A DNA stretch of 38,685 nucleotides. It comes from Oscillospiraceae bacterium. Its GTDB lineage: Bacteria > Bacillota > Clostridia > Oscillospirales > Oscillospiraceae. Position numbers and translations under genes: made by a program. Within the stretch, counting starts at the first letter, position 1, and each line of letters starts with the position of its first letter. Of this stretch, positions 1 through 7,125 are shown piece by piece. Location of the stretch: contig WQTE01000015.1 in NCBI GenBank assembly GCA_009786445.1, forward strand, positions 1 to 38,685. Reading direction: 5' to 3'. The notes below the pieces were generated by a model, which did not search any database, was not told the DNA's origin, and saw only the letters and a program-made list of their open reading frames with translations.

Positions 1-978
1 TGGCGGCAAAATGAACTCTCTCTCAAACTTGCGGGAACGGCATATCTTGACATTCTCAAAAGTGGCGGTGGGATTTTGCGGACTGTCGAGCAGACAAGGG
101 CTGCAACTGAAACCGAACTTGCAGAGAAGGGAGAGAGGTTTCTCTCCGAGATGCTCAAGCTTGGTGTTACCACTTGTGAAGCCAAGAGCGGCTATGGACT
201 GAGTACGGAAGATGAGCTGAAACAACTCAGAGTCATAAATACTCTTAATAACTCACAGCCGATTGACATAGTGGCTACTTTCATGGGCGCACATGCCGTG
301 CCTAAAGAATTTAAAAATGACAGAGCGGGATACATAGACCTTATAATCCGCGAAATGCTTAGAGCCGTGGCGAGTGAAGGGCTTGCGGAGTTTTGCGATA
401 TTTTTTGTGAAAGTGCGGTATTTACTCCCGAGGAAAGCAAGCGGATTTTAACCGAAGCGAAAAAAATCGGGCTTACGCCAAAAATCCACGCAGACGAAAT
501 TGATCCCATCGGCGGAGCAGAAATCGCTGCTGAAGTGGGAGCAATATCCGCGGAGCATCTCATTATGGCGTCAGATAACGGCATAAAAAAAATGGCGGAA
601 AATGGCGTTGTAGCGGTGTTGCTCCCCGCGACTTCGTTTTACCTCGACAAACCTTATGCAAGGGCGAGGGATATGATTAATTCAAACCTTGCCGTAGCGA
701 TAGCCACGGATTTTAACCCGGGTTCAAGCCCGAGCCTCAACATTCAACTTGCCATGAACCTAGCTTGTTTGAAGTACAAACTAACACCCGCAGAAACGCT
801 GACAGCCGTCACGCTCAACGGCGCAGCGGCTATAAACAGAGCAGATGTTTGCGGCAGTGTAGAGGTGGGCAAGGCAGCGGATCTAGTGGTATGGGATGCA
901 CCGGATCTTGATTATCTGTTTTATCGGTATGGGAGCAACTTAGCGGATATAGTTATTAAGGGTGGGGAAGTGGTTTGA
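1..978 (+). CDS. hutI: Imidazolonepropionase, 5' end outside the window
   Basis: Hydrolyses 4-imidazolone-5-propanoate to N-formimino-L-glutamate, the third step of histidine breakdown, in the cytosol. The frame is open from base 1, so the roughly 90 N-terminal residues, including the first metal-binding His-x-His, lie upstream of the window; 325 residues are present. Visible amidohydrolase signatures are GGGIL near the start, GYGLS, FMGAHAVP, the HADE metal-ligand His, SAEHL, LLPATSFYL and the ATDFNPGSSP segment carrying the metal-binding Asp. A methionine-like TTG at 76 is internal, because homology runs through the bases before it. It converges on the unknown gene at 1000-1443. Family assignment is firm; the rest of a hut operon cannot be seen. 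Confidence 0.95.
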   Translation, partial: WRQNELSLKLAGTAYLDILKSGGGILRTVEQTRAATETELAEKGERFLSEMLKLGVTTCEAKSGYGLSTEDELKQLRVINTLNNSQPIDIVATFMGAHAVPKEFKNDRAGYIDLIIREMLRAVASEGLAEFCDIFCESAVFTPEESKRILTEAKKIGLTPKIHADEIDPIGGAEIAAEVGAISAEHLIMASDNGIKKMAENGVVAVLLPATSFYLDKPYARARDMINSNLAVAIATDFNPGSSPSLNIQLAMNLACLKYKLTPAETLTAVTLNGAAAINRADVCGSVEVGKAADLVVWDAPDLDYLFYRYGSNLADIVIKGGEVV

Positions 979-999
979 AGGGGACAGGGGAGCAAAACT

Positions 1000-1443
1000 T
1001 CACGCTGATGTGCTGATTCTGTTGCCGCCCAGCATACTTTGCGTGTCTGCCAAAAAGCTTTCTAATGTGCGAATCCAGTGATTGCGATGCAGTTCATCAC
1101 TTTCGTTTTGAGCATTACCTATTAGTTCGTGGAGGATACTTTCTTGCCGGCTCAGAAACTCAGGCAAGGGTGCTCCCAGATTGGTCATACCACTGCCACG
1201 CTCGCCTGTGCGGTTGTTTCTCATGTGCAGAAGATTACGCTTTGCCAAATCGCTATCCATGCGGGAACCCATCTCACGGTGCAATCTGCGTGATGCAATT
1301 TCTTCTTCTGAAAAACCCGCTTCACGCATAGAACGTAAAATATCCGACGCATACCCATCAAAGCCAGCCCAACGCTCACCCTGAGCGGGTTCAGGCATTT
1401 GTGTCTGAGAATTAACGGAAAAACCCGAATTATTAACTTGCAT
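1000..1443 (-). CDS. Hypothetical hydrophilic protein, 147 aa
   Basis: I do not recognise this protein. It is 147 residues, hydrophilic, rich in Arg, Glu, Ser and Asn, with no signal peptide or membrane segment. The N-terminal 25 residues look disordered (Gln/Asn/Ser/Pro rich) and the rest looks mostly helical, with segments such as SEEEIASRRLHREMG and LHELIGNAQNESDELHRNHW. The start is well supported: an AGGAGGG ribosome binding site lies about 7 bases before the ATG at 1443. It stands alone, downstream of the terminator at 1572-1606 and tail-to-tail with hutI. No function is proposed. Confidence 0.7.
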   Translation of the reverse strand: MQVNNSGFSVNSQTQMPEPAQGERWAGFDGYASDILRSMREAGFSEEEIASRRLHREMGSRMDSDLAKRNLLHMRNNRTGERGSGMTNLGAPLPEFLSRQESILHELIGNAQNESDELHRNHWIRTLESFLADTQSMLGGNRISTSA

Positions 1444-1571
1444 GATTTGCCCTCCTTGACTTTTTGTTTGTGTTATACTTATAAAAACACCTTATCATAT
1501 ACATCGGAATAAAAACAGCATAACTTTAGCTTTTTTGTGGTTTTTTTTGAGATAATAGGTTACGACTACGG

Positions 1572-1606
1572 AAAAAGCACCCGTCAAAACCATGACAGGT
1601 GCTTTT
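1572..1606 (-). terminator. Bidirectional Rho-independent terminator
   Basis: An A-run and T-run bracket a strong hairpin: arms AAAAAGCACC and GGTGCTTTTT, extended by GTC/GAC around an 8-base loop. It sits 27 bases past the leucine dehydrogenase stop and would end the minus-strand vor operon. The symmetric A/T tracts would also allow it to work in the plus direction. Confidence 0.85.
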
Positions 1607-1632
1607 TGTGTTTCCTTGAACCTAACGCATCG

Positions 1633-2709
1633 CTACGCCATGATGCTGCGGGTGTTTCTTACTGCTTCTATTCGAGCTTCCGCCATTTCGTCGGCGGTTT
1701 CAAAAGTCAGCTTGCCTGTTTCATCGGAACTGCGGAGAATATCGCCCATCCTGTAGTAGATTCTGTCGATGTCGCGCAACGCAGCCTCTTCGTTGTAGCC
1801 GCCCTCGGCACGCTCGTAGGAGACGTTGATAACACCGCCGGCGTTGGCAAGATAATCGGGGGCGTAGACGATACCGCGGTCGCGTAGGGCTTTGCCGTGA
1901 ACGCGAGGGTCTTTTAGCACGTTGTTTGCGCCGCCGCAGACGATTTTGCACTTTAGCTTAGGTAGAGTATCATCGTTGACAGTTGCGCCCAGAGCGCAGG
2001 GTGCGTAGATGTCAGCCTTTGCATCGTAAATATCATTGGGGTCAACAGCCGTTGCGCCGAACTCTTCGACTACTCGTGTTACACGCTCGTCGCTTACATC
2101 AGCGACAATTATTTTTGCTCCATTTTCGTTTAGGTGTTTGCAAAGATAATAACCGACATTACCAACGCCTTGAACGGCAACGGTTTTCCCTTCGATCTCA
2201 TCGTTATAAACATGCTTACAGCAAGCTTGTATTGACTTGAAAACACCCAGCGCAGTGTAGGGGGAGGGGTCGCCGCTGCGGCCGGGCAAACCAACAACGT
2301 GAGGTGTCTCCATATGGATGTAAACCATATCTTGTGTAGAAGTGCCAACGTCTTCCGCTGTGATATAGCGACCGCTCAGGCCATGGATGTAGCGGCCGAA
2401 CGCACGCCAAAAAGCCTCTCTGCGAGCGGGCTCTCTCCTAATACCTTTGGAGTCGCCGAGGATAACAGCCTTTCCGCCACCGAGCGCAAGACCCGCCAAA
2501 GCACTTTTGTAAGTCATGCCACGAGCAAGCCTTAGCACATCCTCTGCGGCCTCCTCCTCACAGGGATAGTTCCAAAAACGCGTACCGCCCAACGCCGGAC
2601 CGAGCACAGTGTTGTGAACACAAACGATAGCTTTCAAATCCGTGTACTTGTCATGAAAGTAACAAAGCTGCTCATAACCATAATCTTCCATATACTTGAA
2701 CTTGTTCAT
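1633..2709 (-). CDS. bcd: Leucine dehydrogenase (Glu/Leu/Phe/Val dehydrogenase family)
   Basis: NAD-dependent oxidative deamination of leucine, valine and isoleucine to their 2-oxoacids plus ammonia. The 358 residues match the usual 360-370 of bacterial leucine dehydrogenases. Visible features are FKYMEDYGYEQL at the N terminus, GPALGGTRFW, the substrate and catalytic lysines K68 (MTYK) and K80 (LGGGKAVI), the YITAEDVGTS stretch with D120, and the NAD-binding GVGNVG at 181-186, followed by YAPDYLANAGGVINV. The start has a GGAGG site 7 bases upstream. It is the last gene of the operon with the branched-chain 2-oxoacid:ferredoxin oxidoreductase, which would take its products directly. Phenylalanine or valine preference cannot be excluded from sequence alone. 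Confidence 0.93.
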   Translation of the reverse strand: MNKFKYMEDYGYEQLCYFHDKYTDLKAIVCVHNTVLGPALGGTRFWNYPCEEEAAEDVLRLARGMTYKSALAGLALGGGKAVILGDSKGIRREPARREAFWRAFGRYIHGLSGRYITAEDVGTSTQDMVYIHMETPHVVGLPGRSGDPSPYTALGVFKSIQACCKHVYNDEIEGKTVAVQGVGNVGYYLCKHLNENGAKIIVADVSDERVTRVVEEFGATAVDPNDIYDAKADIYAPCALGATVNDDTLPKLKCKIVCGGANNVLKDPRVHGKALRDRGIVYAPDYLANAGGVINVSYERAEGGYNEEAALRDIDRIYYRMGDILRSSDETGKLTFETADEMAEARIEAVRNTRSIMA

Positions 2710-2733
2710 AATTTACCTCCAAAATATTTATGT

Positions 2734-3264
2734 TTACGGTGTCCAGTGGTGGAATGCTTTTAGATTGATGTCGACAAGCGCGGCTTTTCTCTCACCGAAG
2801 TAATCGCGGATGACTTTTTCCACATTTTCGCTTGATACAATGTTTGTCGTGCGCACAAACGCGCCGAGCATTATGATGTTTGCCACTCTGGTCTCGCCCA
2901 TATCATGTGCGATTTCGGAGGCGGCTATTTCGTATACGGTGATGTCACTGCGCTTAGGTGCTTGTTGTATTAATGACTTGTTCAAAAAGAGCGTACCGCC
3001 GGGTTTTAGTGTAGGTTCAAATTTGAGCATGGACGGCACTGTCATTGCTACAACAACATCAGATTCATGGACGAGTGGGCTGCTTATCTCGTTATCGGAT
3101 ACTATAACAGTGCAGTTAGCCGTGCCGCCGCGCATTTCGGGACCGTAGGAAGGGAAGAACGTCACAGCCTTGTCCTCGGCAATCGCTGCAGTGCCTACAA
3201 TTTGCCCCATGAGCAAAATACCCATACCGCCCGTGCCGGCGAAAAACATTTTATTTGTAGCCAT
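2734..3264 (-). CDS. 2-oxoacid:acceptor oxidoreductase gamma subunit
   Basis: Gamma subunit of a thiamine-pyrophosphate 2-oxoacid:ferredoxin oxidoreductase, probably for branched-chain substrates; it is the domain that contacts CoA. The start at 3264 is chosen because GGAGGG precedes it and the protein then begins MATNKMFFAGTGGMGILLMGQ, the family's normal N terminus. A start further upstream would overlap the TPP subunit gene by over 120 bases. The 176 residues fit the family; the SYGPEMRGGTANC segment is typical. It follows the TPP subunit by 1 base, so translation is probably coupled. Confidence 0.92.
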   Translation of the reverse strand: MATNKMFFAGTGGMGILLMGQIVGTAAIAEDKAVTFFPSYGPEMRGGTANCTVIVSDNEISSPLVHESDVVVAMTVPSMLKFEPTLKPGGTLFLNKSLIQQAPKRSDITVYEIAASEIAHDMGETRVANIIMLGAFVRTTNIVSSENVEKVIRDYFGERKAALVDINLKAFHHWTP

Positions 3265-3265
3265 C

Positions 3266-4015
3266 CTACTGCCCTCCTTCCGGTGATCTAAACACTCCGA
3301 GCGGGTAGTAGGGGAGCATTTTTTCGTTAAGAAAATCAATAGCTTCGAGAGGCGAGAGACCCCAGTTGGTCGGACAGGTTGATACAAACTCAATCATCGA
3401 AAAGCCGAGCTTCTTTTCCTGCACATCAAAAGCGCGTTTGACTGCTTTTTTGGCTTTGTTAATGTTAGCGGGGGAGTTGAGTGCGACACGCTCAACATAG
3501 ACAGCACCATCAAGTGTCGAAACAAGCTCACAAACACGCATAGGAGCGCCTGCCTGTGCCACTGTGCGGCCTGTTTGTGTTGTTGTAGATTTTTGACCAA
3601 TTAGCGTAGTCGGAGCCATTTGACCGCCGGTCATGCCGTAAATAGCATTGTTGATAAAAAATGTCGTAATATGTTCACCACGTGCCGCGGCATGGATAAA
3701 TTCCGCAGTGCCGATTGAAGCGAGGTCGCCGTCACCTTGGTATGTGAAGATGAGCTTATCGGGATGAACGCGACGGATGCCTGATGCTATTGCAGGTGCT
3801 CTGCCGTGCGCACATTCCATCATGTCCACATTCATGAACCTGTGCGCCATGACACTGCAACCTATCGGTCCGCAGCCTATTGTATTGCCGAGCATATCCA
3901 TTTCTTCCAAAACTTCCATAATAAGCCTGTGCGATATGCCGTGAGTGCATCCGGGACAGTAATTGGTTTCTACGGGCAACATGCCCTTTGTATACTCAAA
4001 AACAGGTTGTAACAT
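3266..4015 (-). CDS. 2-oxoacid:ferredoxin oxidoreductase TPP-binding (beta) subunit
   Basis: Carries the thiamine pyrophosphate site of the 2-oxoacid:ferredoxin oxidoreductase. From the chosen ATG at 4015 the protein is 249 residues. Visible are CPGCTHG (20-26), the IGCGPIGC cysteine segment, and the TPP/Mg motif GDGD (94-97) with the paired Asn at 122-123. The alternative ATG at 4069 would overlap the vorB stop by 50 bases and add an unusual Lys/Arg-rich extension. The chosen start lies 5 bases past the vorB stop, with a GGGGG-like site upstream. Nomenclature for Vor subunits differs between sources, so no symbol is given. Confidence 0.92.
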   Translation of the reverse strand: MLQPVFEYTKGMLPVETNYCPGCTHGISHRLIMEVLEEMDMLGNTIGCGPIGCSVMAHRFMNVDMMECAHGRAPAIASGIRRVHPDKLIFTYQGDGDLASIGTAEFIHAAARGEHITTFFINNAIYGMTGGQMAPTTLIGQKSTTTQTGRTVAQAGAPMRVCELVSTLDGAVYVERVALNSPANINKAKKAVKRAFDVQEKKLGFSMIEFVSTCPTNWGLSPLEAIDFLNEKMLPYYPLGVFRSPEGGQ

Positions 4016-4019
4016 ATTT

Positions 4020-5105
4020 TCAGCCCCCAATCTCTTCGTAGATTTTCTTCGCTCGCTCAGCGATTTCAAGTGAAGTCGGTATAGTGCCGCCTGTGCGGTT
4101 TATGAGCCTGACAGGGAAGCGCTTTGCAATGCCAAGCTCAACATCTTGAATCATTTGCCCCATCGAAAGCTCTGCGGATATCACGACTTTTGTTTTAGGT
4201 GAAATTTTATTAAACACATCATAGGGAAACGGCCACAGCGAAATCGGGCGAATAAGTCCGACCTTAATGCCCTGCTCCTTTAGCATTGAAATCGCTTCCT
4301 TTGTGATTCTTGCCACAGTTCCAAAGGCGACAATGACCATGTCTGCATCTTCAATGTCGAATGTTTCTACGCGGCAAAGCTCTTTTTCGGCTTGCTCGTA
4401 CTTTTCAAAAAGCCCATGTACATATTTTTCGAGAACATCGGGTACTATGCGTAAGGAAGTAACGGTGTTGCGTTTTGAGTCGTCTTTTCCGTATCCCGTG
4501 AGTGCCCAAGGTTTGCCTTTTCTGATTTCATCGGATTTAGGGACAGGTACAAAATCAGGCATAACAACTGGCTCCATCATTTGCCCTAAAAGCCCGTCAG
4601 TGAATATCATAACAGGGTTTCGGAGTTTGTCTGAGAGTTCCATTGCCTGATATACCATATCCACGCCTTCTTGGACTGATGAGGGTGCAAAGACGGGAAC
4701 TCTATAGTCTCCGTTTCCGCCACCACGTGTGGCTTGGAAGTAGTCTGCCTGACCCGGCTGAATTCCGCCGATGCCGGGGCCGCAACGTGATACTGTCAAG
4801 ATAACAGTCGGGACTTGCGCACTGCACATTAGGCTGATGCCCTCTTGGAATAGTGCTATACCGGGTGATGATGAGGTTATAAATACTCTGCCGCCTGCTG
4901 CACCTGCTCCATACGCCATCATTATTGCGCCGATTTCGCTTTCGGCTTGTATAAAATGCCCATCGTGCTTTGGCAGCTCTCGGGACATATACTCGGGGAT
5001 TTCGTTTTGCGGTGTTATCGGATATCCGAAATAGTAACGGCAACCGCCGCGTATGGCTGCTTCCGAAAACGCTTCGTTGCCTTTCATAAGAACTTTTCCA
5101 CTCAT
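4020..5105 (-). CDS. vorB: 3-methyl-2-oxobutanoate:ferredoxin oxidoreductase subunit VorB
   Basis: Pyrimidine-binding (alpha) subunit of the branched-chain 2-oxoacid:ferredoxin oxidoreductase. It oxidatively decarboxylates 2-oxoisovalerate and relatives to acyl-CoA with reduction of ferredoxin. The 361 residues start MSGKVLMKGNEAFSEAAIRGG and contain GYPITPQNEIPEYM, the EIGAIMMAYGAGAAGGR glutamate region, TSSSPGIALFQEGIS and DGLLGQMMEPV, all typical of proteins named VorB in Clostridia. The start ATG overlaps the ferredoxin stop by 4 bases, with GGAGG upstream, which indicates coupled translation. Leucine dehydrogenase in the same operon supports a branched-chain substrate rather than pyruvate or 2-oxoglutarate. 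Confidence 0.92.
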   Translation of the reverse strand: MSGKVLMKGNEAFSEAAIRGGCRYYFGYPITPQNEIPEYMSRELPKHDGHFIQAESEIGAIMMAYGAGAAGGRVFITSSSPGIALFQEGISLMCSAQVPTVILTVSRCGPGIGGIQPGQADYFQATRGGGNGDYRVPVFAPSSVQEGVDMVYQAMELSDKLRNPVMIFTDGLLGQMMEPVVMPDFVPVPKSDEIRKGKPWALTGYGKDDSKRNTVTSLRIVPDVLEKYVHGLFEKYEQAEKELCRVETFDIEDADMVIVAFGTVARITKEAISMLKEQGIKVGLIRPISLWPFPYDVFNKISPKTKVVISAELSMGQMIQDVELGIAKRFPVRLINRTGGTIPTSLEIAERAKKIYEEIGG

Positions 5106-5326
5106 TTAGCAGTTTCCTCCTTGTAAATTGAAATCGCACCATCGGGGCAGACCAGCGCACATGCCTTGCAGCCTATGCACTCGCCGGGTTTCTCAATTTC
5201 AGCGGGGCTGTATCCTCTGCTATTGATGTGCGAGCTCATCGTGATAATCTTTTTTGGGCAAAAACGTGTACAAAGCTCGCAACCTTTACACACATCGCCG
5301 TCGAAACGGACTTCAAATTTCGGCAT
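5102..5326 (-). CDS. 2-oxoacid:ferredoxin oxidoreductase 2x[4Fe-4S] (delta) subunit
   Basis: A 74-residue bacterial-type ferredoxin that would pass electrons out of the Vor complex. It has two CxxCxxxCP clusters: CKGCELCTRFCP and CIGCKACALVCP. The order ferredoxin, alpha, TPP, gamma is the common one for VorDBAC-type operons. GGAG lies upstream of its ATG, and its stop overlaps the vorB start. Confidence 0.93.
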   Translation of the reverse strand: MPKFEVRFDGDVCKGCELCTRFCPKKIITMSSHINSRGYSPAEIEKPGECIGCKACALVCPDGAISIYKEETAK

Positions 5327-5347
5327 CCTTCTTCTCCTTTTATAATA

Positions 5348-6094
5348 TTATGTTTTATCAAGCCATGTTGGTCTTAAATACAGACCCAGCGGCAGTAAAT
5401 GTTCAGGTAGCTCCGTAAGCTCTGTCTCGTCAACTATTCGTGAGGGATAGCAATTGCATAATATGGGTATATCAAGCACTTTGGAAACTTTTTTGCATAA
5501 TTCATTACCTTTGAAGATATCGTCAGCGGTGGTTTCTTGGAGCATGTGTGTGTTGTTTACTATCTTTGAAACTTTTATGCCTGTGGCTGTTTCTATCGCT
5601 GATAGATGCTCCAGTACACCGTTTACAGTGGCGGTTTCGGGGCGGTTTGCATTGATGACAGCCAGCATTTCTGATTCGCCATCTATAAAATATTTCTTAA
5701 ATTGATTTAAAATAAGCGCACCCGTATCATTGCCGCCTAAATCGACTATAACACGGCAATTTTTATCTTCAAGCGGAGTGCGGACAGTTGCGCCCAGAGC
5801 GGGCAGCTCGGCTGTGATTTCGGTTTCATACATACTGCCATACACTCGGATTTCTGCGTTTTCGAGGAGCTCACGCTGCTCTCGTGAGCGAAAATAGGGG
5901 TTCACAATGTCGAGGTCTATTAGTGCAAGACGGTGGTAAGGGGAATCGGCTAAAGCAGCATTTGCGGAGCTTAATTTATTTGCCAGAAGCATGGCAAGGG
6001 ATACAGAAAACTCTGTCTTGCCACTGCCATAGTGCCCTGTGACAATAGTTTTTCTGTGAGTTTTAAGGAATTTTAGCTCGCCAACAATCAACAT
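5348..6094 (-). CDS. P-loop ATPase of the vor operon
   Basis: A 248-residue soluble ATPase of the MinD/CobQ-like P-loop class. The Walker A motif GHYGSGKT is at residues 20-27; LIDLDIVNPYF follows as a switch-like Asp segment, then VIVDLGGNDTGA and, later, VINANRPET. Function is not known. It is the first gene of the vor operon behind a good promoter, and it could help assemble or regulate the Vor complex; that is inference from position only. AGAGGT precedes the ATG. It lacks the deviant Walker A of true MinD and has no membrane-targeting helix at its end. Confidence 0.8.
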   Translation of the reverse strand: MLIVGELKFLKTHRKTIVTGHYGSGKTEFSVSLAMLLANKLSSANAALADSPYHRLALIDLDIVNPYFRSREQRELLENAEIRVYGSMYETEITAELPALGATVRTPLEDKNCRVIVDLGGNDTGALILNQFKKYFIDGESEMLAVINANRPETATVNGVLEHLSAIETATGIKVSKIVNNTHMLQETTADDIFKGNELCKKVSKVLDIPILCNCYPSRIVDETELTELPEHLLPLGLYLRPTWLDKT

Positions 6095-6130
6095 GCTACC
6101 TCTTTTTGCTGTGTTAGTTCTTCTTGCACA

Positions 6131-6159
6131 ATTTTAACAAGATTAGAAAATATAGTCAA
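6131..6159 (-). promoter_or_regulatory. Sigma-A promoter of the vor operon
   Basis: On the minus strand: -35 TTGACT (6154-6159), a 17-base spacer and -10 TAAAAT (6131-6136). It lies 37 bases before the P-loop ATPase start, the first gene of the operon. Confidence 0.75.
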
Positions 6160-6270
6160 GAGCTGTTTGTTGAAATTGCGATAAAATTCATAATTTTAGT
6201 GATGCAAAGCGTATGTGGTCGGGGTTTGCAGATCATCTGCTGCGGATTCGGAACTATAAGCCGGCTTTTA

Positions 6271-6654
6271 TTATTTTACAAGAATCACGGGAGCGGGGTA
6301 CTCGGCGATTCTTTCGTCGGTGGTTAGGAGCGAAATGCCCTCGGATATAGACTGCGCTATCAAAATCCTGTCAAACGGGTCTTTATGAATCATTGGTAGT
6401 GTTCCGGTGAGTAACGTGTGCGCGGCTGTTATTGGTATCGTTATGTAACCGTTACTTAAGAGTGCTTTATGCAATAAATGAGGGTCAGCTTCAAAATCAG
6501 GTCTGTTTAGCCCACGTTTAATAACCACTTCCCATATGCTCGCGGAACTATAATAGAGCTCATTTGATTCTTCAAGTATATAATCTTGTGCACTTTTCGT
6601 CAGTGTGTCTGCCGCAGCTTTAAGCAAAATATTGGTGTCGAGCAAGAGCTTCAT
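6271..6654 (-). CDS. PIN-domain toxin (VapC-like)
   Basis: A 127-residue PIN-domain protein, predicted Mg-dependent ribonuclease toxin of a type II toxin-antitoxin pair. Acidic residues expected in the active site are visible: D6 in LLLDTN, E42 in SIWEVVIK, D92 and D95 in KDPFDRILIAQ, and D113 in TTDERI. The length is normal for the family. Its ATG overlaps the antitoxin stop (ATGA), so the two are translationally coupled. The substrate RNA cannot be told from sequence. It is unrelated in detail to the second PIN toxin at 32160-32546. Confidence 0.9.
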   Translation of the reverse strand: MKLLLDTNILLKAAADTLTKSAQDYILEESNELYYSSASIWEVVIKRGLNRPDFEADPHLLHKALLSNGYITIPITAAHTLLTGTLPMIHKDPFDRILIAQSISEGISLLTTDERIAEYPAPVILVK

Positions 6655-6884
6655 TTTTCCACCCCAAATATCGAAGAAATCTCTACTTCTCCCAGGCGGT
6701 TGAAGTCATCGGGGAGTTTAACCAGACCTTTCAGGAAACCGACGCGTTGTGACTTTTTTTCTGCGGAAATGTAAGGAGTTACTGTCACTACCGGTTTTCC
6801 GGCTTTTGCAATGATAAAAGTTTCCCCCTGAGCTACCAGTGAGGATAGTTTGGTCTTTGCTTCGTGCATATTAACTTGTAGCAT
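6651..6884 (-). CDS. Phd/YefM-family antitoxin
   Basis: A 77-residue antitoxin paired with the PIN toxin that follows. The N-terminal MLQVNMHEAKTKLSSLV and GETFIIAKAGKPVVTVTP are the standard Phd/YefM DNA-binding fold; the C-terminal tail should wrap the toxin. The ATG at 6884 is chosen over the GTG at 6893 because an AAGGAT site lies 9 bases upstream of it. The operator repeats at 6900-6926 lie immediately before it and would allow the usual autorepression. Confidence 0.9.
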   Translation of the reverse strand: MLQVNMHEAKTKLSSLVAQGETFIIAKAGKPVVTVTPYISAEKKSQRVGFLKGLVKLPDDFNRLGEVEISSIFGVEK

Positions 6885-6899
6885 TTTAAACACATCCTT

Positions 6900-6926
6900 T
6901 AAACTAAGTTTAATAAACTAAGTTTA
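6900..6926 (-). promoter_or_regulatory. Tandem palindromic operator of the toxin-antitoxin pair
   Basis: Two identical copies of the 13-base palindrome TAAACTAAGTTTA (6900-6912 and 6914-6926) are spaced 14 bases apart. The upstream copy overlaps the -10 (TAAACT, 6921-6926) of a promoter with -35 TTGACT (6944-6949) and a 17-base spacer. This is the expected layout for cooperative repression by the antitoxin. Confidence 0.75.
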
Positions 6927-6949
6927 ACAAATATCTTAAAGCAAGTCAA
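6921..6949 (-). promoter_or_regulatory. Toxin-antitoxin promoter
   Basis: Minus strand: -35 TTGACT (6944-6949), 17 bases, -10 TAAACT (6921-6926), with the -10 inside the operator palindrome. Confidence 0.6.
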
Positions 6950-7032
6950 GAGACAAAATCTGCAACCCCGAGGGTGGGGTTTAACTTGTAACTAAACATT
7001 TTTGGGCAAATAAACTTTTTGCAGATAAATAG

Positions 7033-7061
7033 TTGACAAAAAATTAGGCAAATGTTATAAT
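7033..7061 (+). promoter_or_regulatory. Consensus sigma-A promoter of the LacI-type regulator
   Basis: TTGACA (7033-7038), exactly 17 bases, TATAAT (7056-7061): both hexamers are perfect. A full-consensus promoter for a repressor gene makes sense only if it is held down, which the operator at 7072-7087 would do. Confidence 0.85.
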
Positions 7062-7071
7062 AACTTTATGA

Positions 7072-7087
7072 GGTAAATCGATTTCCC
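7072..7087 (+). promoter_or_regulatory. LacI-family operator, autoregulatory site
   Basis: GGTAAATCGATTTCCC is a palindrome centred on CG with one mismatched pair. It spans the start region just after the -10 of the regulator's own promoter and matches the core of the perfect operator at 8239-8256. Confidence 0.8.
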
Positions 7088-7125
7088 CTTCCGCGCAGAA
7101 GATTAATCTTTGAAGGATTTTCAGA

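Noticed and set aside
6255-6275. AAGCCGGCTT followed by T-rich bases as a terminator before the PIN toxin end
   Set aside because: The palindrome has no loop and the T-run is broken by A; it also overlaps the upstream region of the vor operon.
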